Positions 1-5,129 of a stretch of 5,129 nt of DNA are shown here, one piece after another; the stretch's first letter is position 1, and each line of letters opens with the position of its first letter. The notes beneath the pieces were generated by a model. That model did no database searches. It worked only from the letters and a program-made list of their open reading frames with translations, and had not been told where the DNA came from. The stretch is taken from NCBI GenBank assembly GCA_023427825.1, contig JAEZAI010000206.1, forward strand, positions 1 to 5,129. Direction: 5' to 3'. The stretch is from Actinomycetes bacterium. GTDB lineage: Bacteria > Actinomycetota > Acidimicrobiia > Acidimicrobiales > Microtrichaceae. The translations under genes and the position numbers were made by a program.

Positions 1-795
1 CGACTACACCTTCGGCGTCTGGCGCGAGCAGGAACTGGTGCCGGGTCGATGGGCCGGGGCATGGGCGCGTTCCTGGCCGATGCCGGGGTGGCCGAGCTCG
101 TCGTCGCGAACCGCACGCTCGAGCGTGCCGAGGACCTGGTGCACCAGGCGACCGCCGGGCGGGAGCACCTCTCGGCGCGGGCCGTGGGGCTCCAGGACCT
201 GCCGGCCGCCATGGCCGGCGCCGACGTGGTGTTCGCCGCCACCGGGGCGCCCGATGCCGTCGTGACCCCCGAGATGGTCGCGCCGGCGCTCGTCGGTCGC
301 GCCGAGCCGTTGGTCATGGTCGACATCGCCATGCCGCGCGACATCGATCCCGCGGTCGCCGACCTGCAGGGTGTCGAGCTGCTGGACATGGACGCGGTCG
401 CCGCCTTCACCGAGGCCGGCATCGCCGGTCGCCGGCGCGAGGTCGCCGCGGTGCGCGAGATCGTCGAGGAGGAGCTGGTCCGCCACGCCGCGGCAGCGAA
501 CGCCCGTCACGTGGCGCCCGTGATCACGGCCCTCCGCGAGCACGCCGAGTCCATCCGCTGCGCCGAGCTCGAGCGGTCCAACGGTCGTCTGGCCGGCCTG
601 ACCGACGCCCAGCGCGACGCGGTCGAGTCCATGACCCGCGGCCTGGTCGCCAAGCTGCTCCACGAGCCGACCATCCGGCTCCGCGACGCCGCCGGCTCGT
701 CGCTCGGCGACCGGCTGGCCGACTCGGTGCGGGACCTGTTCGACCTGGCCGACGGCGCCGAGCCCGGTCCCGTCGACGACGCCACCGGGCGCTGA
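1..795 (+). CDS. hemA: Glutamyl-tRNA reductase, C-terminal part (5'-truncated by window edge)
   Basis: NADPH-dependent reduction of glutamyl-tRNA(Glu) to glutamate-1-semialdehyde, the first committed step of C5-pathway tetrapyrrole synthesis in the cytoplasm. Seen in frame 1: the Rossmann nucleotide-binding motif GAGSMG (bases 37-54), then VVANRT, a VVFAATGAP strand, the family signature MPRDIDP (331-351), a long helical stretch, and the dimerisation-domain signature KLLHEPTIRLR (652-684), ending at TGA 793-795. Family members are usually about 420-450 residues. Only the last ~260 codons are here, so the N-terminal catalytic domain with its nucleophilic Cys lies outside the window. The ATG at 49 is internal to the Rossmann motif and is not a real start. 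Odd: the hydrophobic strand expected just before GAGSMG is absent, and bases 1-39 read with poor codon usage in this frame, so the first ~40 bases are suspect (see findings). It is followed by hemC after 7 nt. The identity is firm; the extreme 5' end is not. Confidence 0.93.
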   Translation, partial: RLHLRRLARAGTGAGSMGRGMGAFLADAGVAELVVANRTLERAEDLVHQATAGREHLSARAVGLQDLPAAMAGADVVFAATGAPDAVVTPEMVAPALVGRAEPLVMVDIAMPRDIDPAVADLQGVELLDMDAVAAFTEAGIAGRRREVAAVREIVEEELVRHAAAANARHVAPVITALREHAESIRCAELERSNGRLAGLTDAQRDAVESMTRGLVAKLLHEPTIRLRDAAGSSLGDRLADSVRDLFDLADGAEPGPVDDATGR

Positions 796-802
796 GCCGC
801 CG

Positions 803-1753
803 GTGCTCGTCCGGATCGCCACGCGGGCCTCACCGCTGGCGCGCTGGCAGGCCGACCACGTCGCCTCGCTGATCCGAACCGTCCGTCCCGACGTGGACGT
901 GGCGGTCGAGCCGCTCAGCACCGAGGGCGACCGCCGCACCGACGTCCCGCTGTCGGAGATCGGCGGCAAGGGCGTGTTCGCCACGGAGGTGCAGGCCGCC
1001 CTGCTCGACGGACGCGCGGACGTCGCGGTCCACTCGGGCAAGGACCTGCCCGCCCGCACACCCGACGGCCTGGTCATCGCCGCCGTGCCCGCGCGGGGCG
1101 ACGTGCGCGACGCGCTGGTCGGCTCGCGGCTGGTCGACCTGCCGACCGACGGTGTGGTCGCCACCGGTTCGGCCCGGCGTCGGGTGCAGCTGGCGCACCT
1201 GCGTCCGGACCTCCGGTTCGCCGAGCTGCGCGGGAACATGGCCACGCGCCTGCGCAAGTCCGAGGACTTCGACGCGATCGTCGTGGCCGCCGTGGCGCTG
1301 GAGCGCCTCGGTCTGGCCGACCGGCTGACCGACGTCCTCCCGGCCACGCTGATGGTGCCGCAGGTGGCGCAGGGCGCGCTGGTGGTCGAGTGCCGGCGGG
1401 ACGACGACGAGCTCCGGTCGCTCCTGTCGCTCGTGGAGCACGCACCGAGCCGGCGGGCCGTCGACGCGGAGCGGGCGTTCCTGACCGAGCTCGGCGGCGA
1501 CTGCACGCTGCCCGCCGGCGCCCACGCCACGTTGCTGCCCGACGAGTCGGGCGAACTCGATGGTCCTGCCGTGGTGAGCGTGCGGGCGATCCTCGGCGGC
1601 GAGCCCGACGCCGACGGGCGGGTGGTCGTCCACCACGGCGTGGAGGTCGGTGACGACCCGCTGAAGGTCGGCACCGCGCTGGCGGCCCGGCTGCGCGGCC
1701 TGGTCGATGGCGCGGCCGGCGACGGGACGGGCAGCGCGGGCGGCGGCCGATGA
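803..1753 (+). CDS. hemC: Hydroxymethylbilane synthase (porphobilinogen deaminase)
   Basis: Polymerises four porphobilinogen molecules into hydroxymethylbilane using a covalently bound dipyrromethane cofactor; cytoplasmic. The 316-residue product is the usual size. Visible motifs: RIATRASPLARWQA at residues 4-17; HSGKDLP with K80-D81, matching the catalytic Asp of HSMKDVP in E. coli, with Gly79 in place of the Met; SARRRVQL (123-130) and LRGNMATRL (142-150) supplying the substrate-binding arginines; VPQVAQGALVVECR (185-198); and GGDCTLPAG with Cys234 as the expected cofactor-attachment cysteine. The GTG at 803 is chosen because residue 4 already begins the conserved N-terminus. No strong Shine-Dalgarno sequence is visible, so reinitiation after hemA (7-nt gap) is likely. 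The last ~17 residues are a Gly/Ala-rich tail, probably disordered. The stop codon overlaps the next start as ATGA (1750-1753), suggesting translational coupling. Confidence 0.96.
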   Translation: MLVRIATRASPLARWQADHVASLIRTVRPDVDVAVEPLSTEGDRRTDVPLSEIGGKGVFATEVQAALLDGRADVAVHSGKDLPARTPDGLVIAAVPARGDVRDALVGSRLVDLPTDGVVATGSARRRVQLAHLRPDLRFAELRGNMATRLRKSEDFDAIVVAAVALERLGLADRLTDVLPATLMVPQVAQGALVVECRRDDDELRSLLSLVEHAPSRRAVDAERAFLTELGGDCTLPAGAHATLLPDESGELDGPAVVSVRAILGGEPDADGRVVVHHGVEVGDDPLKVGTALAARLRGLVDGAAGDGTGSAGGGR

Positions 1754-3243
1754 CCGTCTACCTGGTCGGGGCAGGTCCCGGCGATCCGGGGCTCCTCACG
1801 CTTCGGGGGGCCGAGGTGCTGGCGCGGGCCGAGGTGGTCGTCCACGACCGCCTCTCGGCGCGGGAGCTGCTGGACCTGGCGCCGGAGCAGGCCGAGCGCA
1901 TCGATGTGGGCAAGTCGCCCGACGGCCCGTCGACCTCGCAGGACGAGATCAACGAGCTGCTCGTCGCGCACGGCGCCGCCGGTCGCACGGTCGTGCGGCT
2001 CAAGGGCGGCGACCCGTTCGTGTTCGCCCGCGGCGCCGAGGAGGCGGCCGCTCTCGCCGCCGCGGGCGTGCCCTACGAGGTCGTTCCGGGCATCACGTCG
2101 GCGATCGCCGTGCCGGCGTACGCGGGCATCCCGGTGACGCTGCGCTACTCGTCGACCAGCGTCACGATCGTGACCGGGCACGAGGACCCGTCCAAGGGGA
2201 GCACCGACGTGGGCTGGGAGGCCCTGGCACAGGTCGGCGGCACGATCGTGGTGCTGATGGGCGTGCGGCACCTGCGCGAGATCTCGGCCCGTCTCCAGGC
2301 GGGTGGCCTGTCGCCCGACACCCCTGCGGCCGCGATCCGCTGGGGCACCCGCTCGCAGCAGGAGACGGTGCGGGCCACCCTGGCCACGCTGGCCGACCGA
2401 TCGCTCCGCCCGCCCGCGACGATCGTGATCGGCGAGGTCGCCGGCGAGCACATGGACTGGTTCGAGCGCCGGCCGCTGCTCGGTCGCTCGGTGGTGGTGA
2501 CCCGGACCCGCGAGCAGTCGCCCGAGCTGTCGCGCCACCTGCGGGACGCCGGAGCCGAGGTGGTCGTCGCTCCGACGATCCGCATCGGCGACGCGGTCGA
2601 CGGCGGTGCGGCCCTGCGCGCCGCGGTCGCCGACGTCGGCTCGTACGACTGGGTGGTGCTGACGTCCCCGAACGGCGCGGCGCGCTTCGTGGCCGAGCTG
2701 CGCGACGGGCGCGACCTGGCGGGCGTGCAGGTGGCGGTGATGGGGCCGGGCACGGCCGCCGCCCTCGGCGCGGCCCGCGTGGTGGCCGACCTGGTGCCAC
2801 CCCACTTCGTGGCGGAGTCGCTGCTCGAGGCCTTCCCCGATCCCCCGCAGGGAGGGGGTCGGGTGCTGCTCGCCCGCGCCGCGGTGGCCCGCGACGTGCT
2901 GCCCGACGGGTTGCGGGAGCGGGGCTGGACGGTGGACGTCGTCGAGGCGTACCGCACGGAGTCGGTCGGCTACGACGACGAGACCCGGGCCCGGGTGCGC
3001 GCCGCGGACGCCGTGACGTTCACGTCGTCGTCGACCGCCGAGCACTTCGTGGCCGCCATGGGTGGACCGCACGCGGCGGCCGAGGGCTCGCCGCCGGTGG
3101 TGGCCTGCTGCGGGCCGGTCACGGCGGACACGGCGCGGCGTCTGGGGCTCACGGTGACCGCCGAGGCCGAGGTGCACTCCATCGACGGGCTCGTGTCCGC
3201 CGTGGTCGCCGCGCTGGCCGATGGATCCGGCGGGCCGGCGTGA
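1750..3243 (+). CDS. cobA-hemD: Fused uroporphyrinogen-III C-methyltransferase / uroporphyrinogen-III synthase
   Basis: Bifunctional 497-residue protein. Residues ~1-240 are a SUMT (CobA-type) SAM-dependent methyltransferase that converts uroporphyrinogen III to precorrin-2: VYLVGAGPGDPGLLTLRGAE (3-22), DRLSAREL, VGK, RLKGGDPFVFARGAEEA (83-99), VVPGITSAIAVPAYAGIPVT (111-130), VTGHEDPSKG and GGTIVVLMG (163-171). Residues ~243-497 are a HemD domain that cyclises and inverts ring D of hydroxymethylbilane: GRSVVVTRTREQ (245-256), DWVVLTSPNGA (300-310), VAVMGPGTAAAL, VLLARAAVARDVLPDGL, and ADAVTFTSSSTAEHF (419-433), followed by VVACCGPVTADTARRLGL. The fusion is well known in actinobacteria and some other bacteria and puts heme and siroheme/B12 branch chemistry on one chain. 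The SUMT loop reads PVTLR where many homologues have PVTHR, a natural family variant. The ATG overlaps the hemC stop by 4 nt, and the TGA overlaps the following GTG. No precorrin-2 dehydrogenase domain (as in CysG) is present. Confidence 0.95.
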   Translation: MTVYLVGAGPGDPGLLTLRGAEVLARAEVVVHDRLSARELLDLAPEQAERIDVGKSPDGPSTSQDEINELLVAHGAAGRTVVRLKGGDPFVFARGAEEAAALAAAGVPYEVVPGITSAIAVPAYAGIPVTLRYSSTSVTIVTGHEDPSKGSTDVGWEALAQVGGTIVVLMGVRHLREISARLQAGGLSPDTPAAAIRWGTRSQQETVRATLATLADRSLRPPATIVIGEVAGEHMDWFERRPLLGRSVVVTRTREQSPELSRHLRDAGAEVVVAPTIRIGDAVDGGAALRAAVADVGSYDWVVLTSPNGAARFVAELRDGRDLAGVQVAVMGPGTAAALGAARVVADLVPPHFVAESLLEAFPDPPQGGGRVLLARAAVARDVLPDGLRERGWTVDVVEAYRTESVGYDDETRARVRAADAVTFTSSSTAEHFVAAMGGPHAAAEGSPPVVACCGPVTADTARRLGLTVTAEAEVHSIDGLVSAVVAALADGSGGPA

Positions 3244-3920
3244 CGCGCGTGGAGGGCCTGGCTGCGGTCGTCTTCGACTTCGACGGCCTGGTGATCGACA
3301 CCGAGTGGTGCGAGTACATCACCGCCGCGGAGCAGTTCCGCGCGCACGGCACCGAGCTGAGCCTGGAGCTCTGGAAGACCTTCATCGGCTCGCTCGAGCA
3401 CCCGCACTGGTCCGACATCCTGGAGGAGCAGCTCGGTCGCCCGGTGGACCGCGACGCGATCATCCCTGCCCGCCGCGCCGCCCACGTCGAGTGCACGGCG
3501 GACCTCGTCCCGCTCCCGGGCGTGGTGCCGCTGGTCGACGCCGTCGTGGCCGACGGGCTGCCCGTGGCGATCGCCTCGTCGTCGCCGGTCGACTGGATCG
3601 AGGGCCACCTCCGGGACCAGGGCCTGCTCGACCGGTTCCCGGTGCGCGCCACCGGCGACGAGGTGCCGCGCACCAAGCCCGACCCGGCGGTGTACCTGCT
3701 GGCGTGCGAGCGGCTCGGCGTGGCGCCCGCCGCAGCGGTCGCCATCGAGGACTCGGTCAACGGCGTCGCCGCGGCCAAGGCCGCGGGCATGACGGCGGTG
3801 GCGGTGCCCGGGACGCTCACGCGCGGCATGGACTTCTCGCACGCGGATCTGGTGGTGGCGTCGTGCCTGGACCTCAGCCCCTACGTGCTGCGCGACATCG
3901 TCGCGCGGGCCGTCTCCTGA
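3240..3920 (+). CDS. HAD-superfamily hydrolase, beta-phosphoglucomutase-like (subfamily IA)
   Basis: Probable cytoplasmic Mg-dependent phosphatase or phosphomutase of 226 residues; the substrate is unknown. All four HAD motifs are visible: motif I DFDGLVIDTE (residues 13-22, nucleophile Asp13 and acid/base Asp15), motif II ASSS (112-115), motif III Lys146 in RTKPDPAVY (144-152), and motif IV Glu170-Asp171 in AIEDSVNG. A helical cap (about residues 22-90) lies between motifs I and II, as in the beta-PGM/phosphoglycolate-phosphatase-like group. DGLVIDTE, KPDP and EDSxxG are the hallmarks of that group. The GTG at 3240 is chosen because it forms a GTGA overlap with the cobA-hemD stop and lies just before the core strand; GTG 3249 is an alternative three codons later. 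The reading frame stays open far upstream (to about 1707), but that part is an out-of-frame Arg/Gly-rich reading of cobA-hemD. No heme-pathway step is known for this family, so the link to its neighbours is positional only. Confidence 0.9.
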   Translation: MTRVEGLAAVVFDFDGLVIDTEWCEYITAAEQFRAHGTELSLELWKTFIGSLEHPHWSDILEEQLGRPVDRDAIIPARRAAHVECTADLVPLPGVVPLVDAVVADGLPVAIASSSPVDWIEGHLRDQGLLDRFPVRATGDEVPRTKPDPAVYLLACERLGVAPAAAVAIEDSVNGVAAAKAAGMTAVAVPGTLTRGMDFSHADLVVASCLDLSPYVLRDIVARAVS

Positions 3921-3928
3921 CCCCGCCG

Positions 3929-3941
3929 TAGGATCGGCGAC
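3929..3941 (+). promoter_or_regulatory. Possible -10 box or ribosome binding site upstream of hemB
   Basis: The 21-nt gap between the HAD gene and hemB contains TAGGAT at 3929-3934, seven bases before the GTG start at 3942. Two readings are possible. AGGA at 3930-3933 can serve as a Shine-Dalgarno core with 8-nt spacing. Alternatively TAGGAT fits the actinobacterial TANNNT -10 pattern, at the distance that gives a leaderless transcript starting on the GTG. No TTGACA-like -35 is visible at normal spacing. The sequence alone does not decide between the two. Confidence 0.4.
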
Positions 3942-4922
3942 GTGAGCTTCCCCCAGACCCGCCTGCGCCGGCTGCGCCGCACCCCGGCACTGCGCCGGCT
4001 GGTGGCCGAGACCCGCCTCGGTCCCGACGACCTGGTCGCGCCGCTGTTCGTGCGGGAGGGCGTGGACGAGCCGGTGCCGGTCCCGTCGCTGCCGGGCGTC
4101 GTGCAGCACACTCGCGAGTCCCTCCGCAAGGAGGTCTCCGAGCTCGTCGACCTGGGCGTGAATGCGGTGATCCTCTTCGGCGTCCCCGCCACCAAGGACG
4201 CGGAGGGCTCCGGCGCCTCGGATCCCGACGGCATCGTGCAGGTGGCCCTGCGGGACCTGCGCGACGACCTGGGCGACCGGGTCGTGCTCATGGCCGACCT
4301 CTGCATCGACGAGTACACCGACCACGGCCACTGCGGGCTGCTCACGCCCGCCGGCCGGGTGGACAACGACGCCACGCTCGAGGTCTACGGCGAGGTCGCC
4401 ATCGCCCAGGCGGACGCGGGCGCCGACATCTGCGCACCGTCGGGGATGATGGACGGCCAGGTCATGGCCATCCGCGACGCGCTGGACGAGGAGGGCCACG
4501 AGGAGGTGGCGATCCTGGCCTACGCGGCCAAGTACGCCTCCGCGCTGTACGGACCGTTCCGCGACGCCGTCGACGTGAGCATCGCCGATGGCGGCGACCG
4601 CACGGCGTACCAGCAGGACTGGGCCAACGCCCGCGAGGCCATGGCGGAGATCCGCGAGGACATCGGCGAGGGCGCCGACATGATCATGGTCAAGCCGGCC
4701 ATGACCTACCTCGACATCATCACCAGGGCGCGTGCCGAGGTCGACGTGCCGATCGCGGCGTACCACGTGTCGGGCGAGTACGCCATGGTCCACGCCGCGG
4801 CCGAGCGGGGTTGGATCGACGGCGACGCCGTGGCGCTCGAGCAGATCACGGCCGTGAAGCGGGCGGGCGCGGACATGGTGCTGACCTACTTCGCCCGCTC
4901 GCTGGCCGAGCGCCTGCAGTGA
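3942..4922 (+). CDS. hemB: Porphobilinogen synthase (delta-aminolevulinic acid dehydratase)
   Basis: Condenses two 5-aminolevulinate molecules to porphobilinogen; homo-oligomeric cytoplasmic metalloenzyme. The 326-residue length is normal. Visible features: N-terminal arm with [18 protein letters not shown] (7-24); LVAPLFV (31-37); [17 protein letters not shown] (77-82); metal loop [14 protein letters not shown] (119-132); [10 protein letters not shown] (140-149); [10 protein letters not shown] (165-174); first Schiff-base lysine Lys197 in AYAAKYAS; Lys251 in MVKPAM, the main substrate lysine; YHVSGEYAM (274-282); and [12 protein letters not shown] near the C-terminus. The metal loop has Cys121, Asp123 and Cys131 where the E. 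coli zinc enzyme has three cysteines; mycobacterial HemB has the same Cys-Asp-Cys pattern (recalled, not searched). The GTG start has an AGGA 8 nt upstream and may alternatively be leaderless. Unlike its neighbours it does not overlap the preceding gene. Confidence 0.97.
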   Translation: MSFPQTRLRRLRRTPALRRLVAETRLGPDDLVAPLFVREGVDEPVPVPSLPGVVQHTRESLRKEVSELVDLGVNAVILFGVPATKDAEGSGASDPDGIVQVALRDLRDDLGDRVVLMADLCIDEYTDHGHCGLLTPAGRVDNDATLEVYGEVAIAQADAGADICAPSGMMDGQVMAIRDALDEEGHEEVAILAYAAKYASALYGPFRDAVDVSIADGGDRTAYQQDWANAREAMAEIREDIGEGADMIMVKPAMTYLDIITRARAEVDVPIAAYHVSGEYAMVHAAAERGWIDGDAVALEQITAVKRAGADMVLTYFARSLAERLQ

Positions 4923-4924
4923 CC

Positions 4925-5020
4925 ATGTCGCGCGCTGCTCCCACCCCGGCACTCGAACGGGTGCCGCGCCGGGAACTGAACACGCCGATGAGCTCAGCGA
5001 CGACGGAGACGAGCGAGTGA
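4925..5020 (+). CDS. Doubtful 31-codon reading frame filling the hemB-hemL gap
   Basis: An ATG two bases after the hemB stop opens a 31-codon frame ([20 protein letters not shown] is its first 20 residues) whose TGA at 5018-5020 overlaps the hemL GTG as GTGA. The geometry would allow stepwise coupling from hemB to hemL. Against it: no clear ribosome binding site, no recognisable domain, low-complexity Ser/Thr/Glu-rich end, and 25 of 31 codons ending in G or C, which looks a little lower than in the neighbouring genes. It could be a short coupling or leader peptide, or chance. An internal ATG at 4988 would give a 10-codon version. Confidence 0.15.
   Translation: MSRAAPTPALERVPRRELNTPMSSATTETSE
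4947..4966 (+). other. Small GC-rich hairpin between hemB and hemL
   Basis: CGGCACTC (4947-4954) pairs with GGGTGCCG (4959-4966) as an 8-bp stem with one G-U wobble around a GAAC tetraloop. No U-tract follows, so it is not a canonical intrinsic terminator. It could shape mRNA stability or partial termination between hemB and hemL, or be incidental in such GC-rich DNA. Confidence 0.3.
5005..5008 (+). promoter_or_regulatory. Ribosome binding site for hemL
   Basis: GGAG lies 8 nt before the GTG at 5017. It supports that start, which is also the only ATG or GTG in this frame between the end of hemB and the conserved N-terminus. Confidence 0.6.
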
Positions 5021-5129
5021 CGACCAACGAGGAGCTGTACGAGCGCGGGCTGCGGGTCATCCCGGGCGGCGTGAACTCGCCCGTGCGGGCGTTCCGCTCG
5101 GTCGGCGGCACGCCGTACTTCGTGGCGTC
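5017..5129 (+). CDS. hemL: Glutamate-1-semialdehyde 2,1-aminomutase, N-terminal fragment (runs off window)
   Basis: PLP enzyme that isomerises glutamate-1-semialdehyde to 5-aminolevulinate, the step directly after HemA. Only 37 codons are inside the window. They contain the diagnostic N-terminal signature [13 protein letters not shown] (residues 14-26) followed by [11 protein letters not shown], which is characteristic of HemL. The PLP lysine and most of the class-III aminotransferase fold lie beyond the edge. The GTG start is supported by the upstream GGAG and by the family's usual short extension before the signature. The start overlaps the stop of a doubtful 31-codon frame. Confidence 0.93.
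   Translation, partial: MTTNEELYERGLRVIPGGVNSPVRAFRSVGGTPYFVA

Noticed and set aside
38..265. A 75-codon frame-2 reading at the start of the window.
   Set aside because: Beyond about base 45 it becomes an Arg/Pro/Ser-rich shadow of hemA. Only its first few upstream codons look like genuine coding, treated as a separate finding.
2837..2862. A 9-bp inverted repeat (CCGATCCCC pairing with GGGGTCGG plus one more G, one wobble) inside the hemD domain.
   Set aside because: It encodes a Pro/Gly-rich loop (DPPQGGG) in the middle of the protein and has no U-tract. It is best explained by codon composition and not by termination.
4..3177. A 1057-codon open reading frame on the minus strand antisense to hemA, hemC and cobA-hemD.
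   Set aside because: It is a low-complexity His/Arg/Gly-rich translation with no recognisable domain, lying opposite three clearly identified genes. Long antisense frames arise from few stop codons in GC-rich DNA with G/C-ending codons.
1707..3239. Upstream extension of the HAD frame, suggesting a 737-residue fusion protein.
   Set aside because: The extension is an Arg/Gly/Ala-rich out-of-frame reading of cobA-hemD, whose own frame is rich in motifs. HAD homology begins only a few codons after the GTG at 3240.
2970..5111. A 713-codon minus-strand frame opposite the HAD, hemB and hemL genes.
   Set aside because: Same explanation: it mirrors well-supported + strand genes and has no family signature.
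1..5129. tRNA or rRNA genes, CRISPR arrays, insertion sequences, att sites and canonical intrinsic terminators.
   Set aside because: None seen on reading. The window is almost wholly filled by coding sequence, with no repeat-spacer pattern, no transposase motifs, and no stem followed by a T-run.

Overview
This window is a very GC-rich stretch of bacterial chromosome carrying a tetrapyrrole (heme/siroheme/B12 precursor) biosynthesis cluster, with every supported gene on the + strand. The order is 3' part of hemA, hemC, a fused SUMT/uroporphyrinogen-III synthase (cobA-hemD), a HAD-family hydrolase, hemB, and the first 37 codons of hemL. This order, the cobA-hemD fusion, GTG starts on four of the five visible starts, a HemB metal loop of the Cys-x-Asp type known from mycobacterial HemB, and a TANNNT-type element just upstream of a GTG start all point to an actinobacterium-like organism. 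I cannot name a genus. An uncultured Acidimicrobiia-like lineage is a guess only.

Layout: 1-795 GluTR (HemA), N-terminus missing; 7-nt gap; 803-1753 HemC; ATGA overlap; 1750-3243 CobA-HemD; GTGA overlap; 3240-3920 HAD hydrolase; 21-nt gap holding a possible -10 box/RBS; 3942-4922 HemB; 94-nt gap with a hairpin and a doubtful 31-codon reading frame; 5017-end HemL. The tight spacing suggests one polycistronic unit with translational coupling, and possibly an internal promoter before hemB.

How the genes work together: HemA reduces glutamyl-tRNA to glutamate-1-semialdehyde, HemL isomerises it to 5-aminolevulinate (ALA), HemB condenses two ALA to porphobilinogen, HemC polymerises four of these to hydroxymethylbilane, the HemD half cyclises it to uroporphyrinogen III, and the CobA half methylates that to precorrin-2, opening the siroheme/cobalamin branch. 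The HAD hydrolase has no known step in this pathway and is the one gene that does not fit.

I did not find a new biological system. The points most worth a second look are the coding-frame break in the first ~40 bases (probably an assembly or contig-edge artefact, or a hemA frameshift), the HAD gene coupled into the hem operon, the possible leaderless hemB promoter, and the small hemB-hemL gap.
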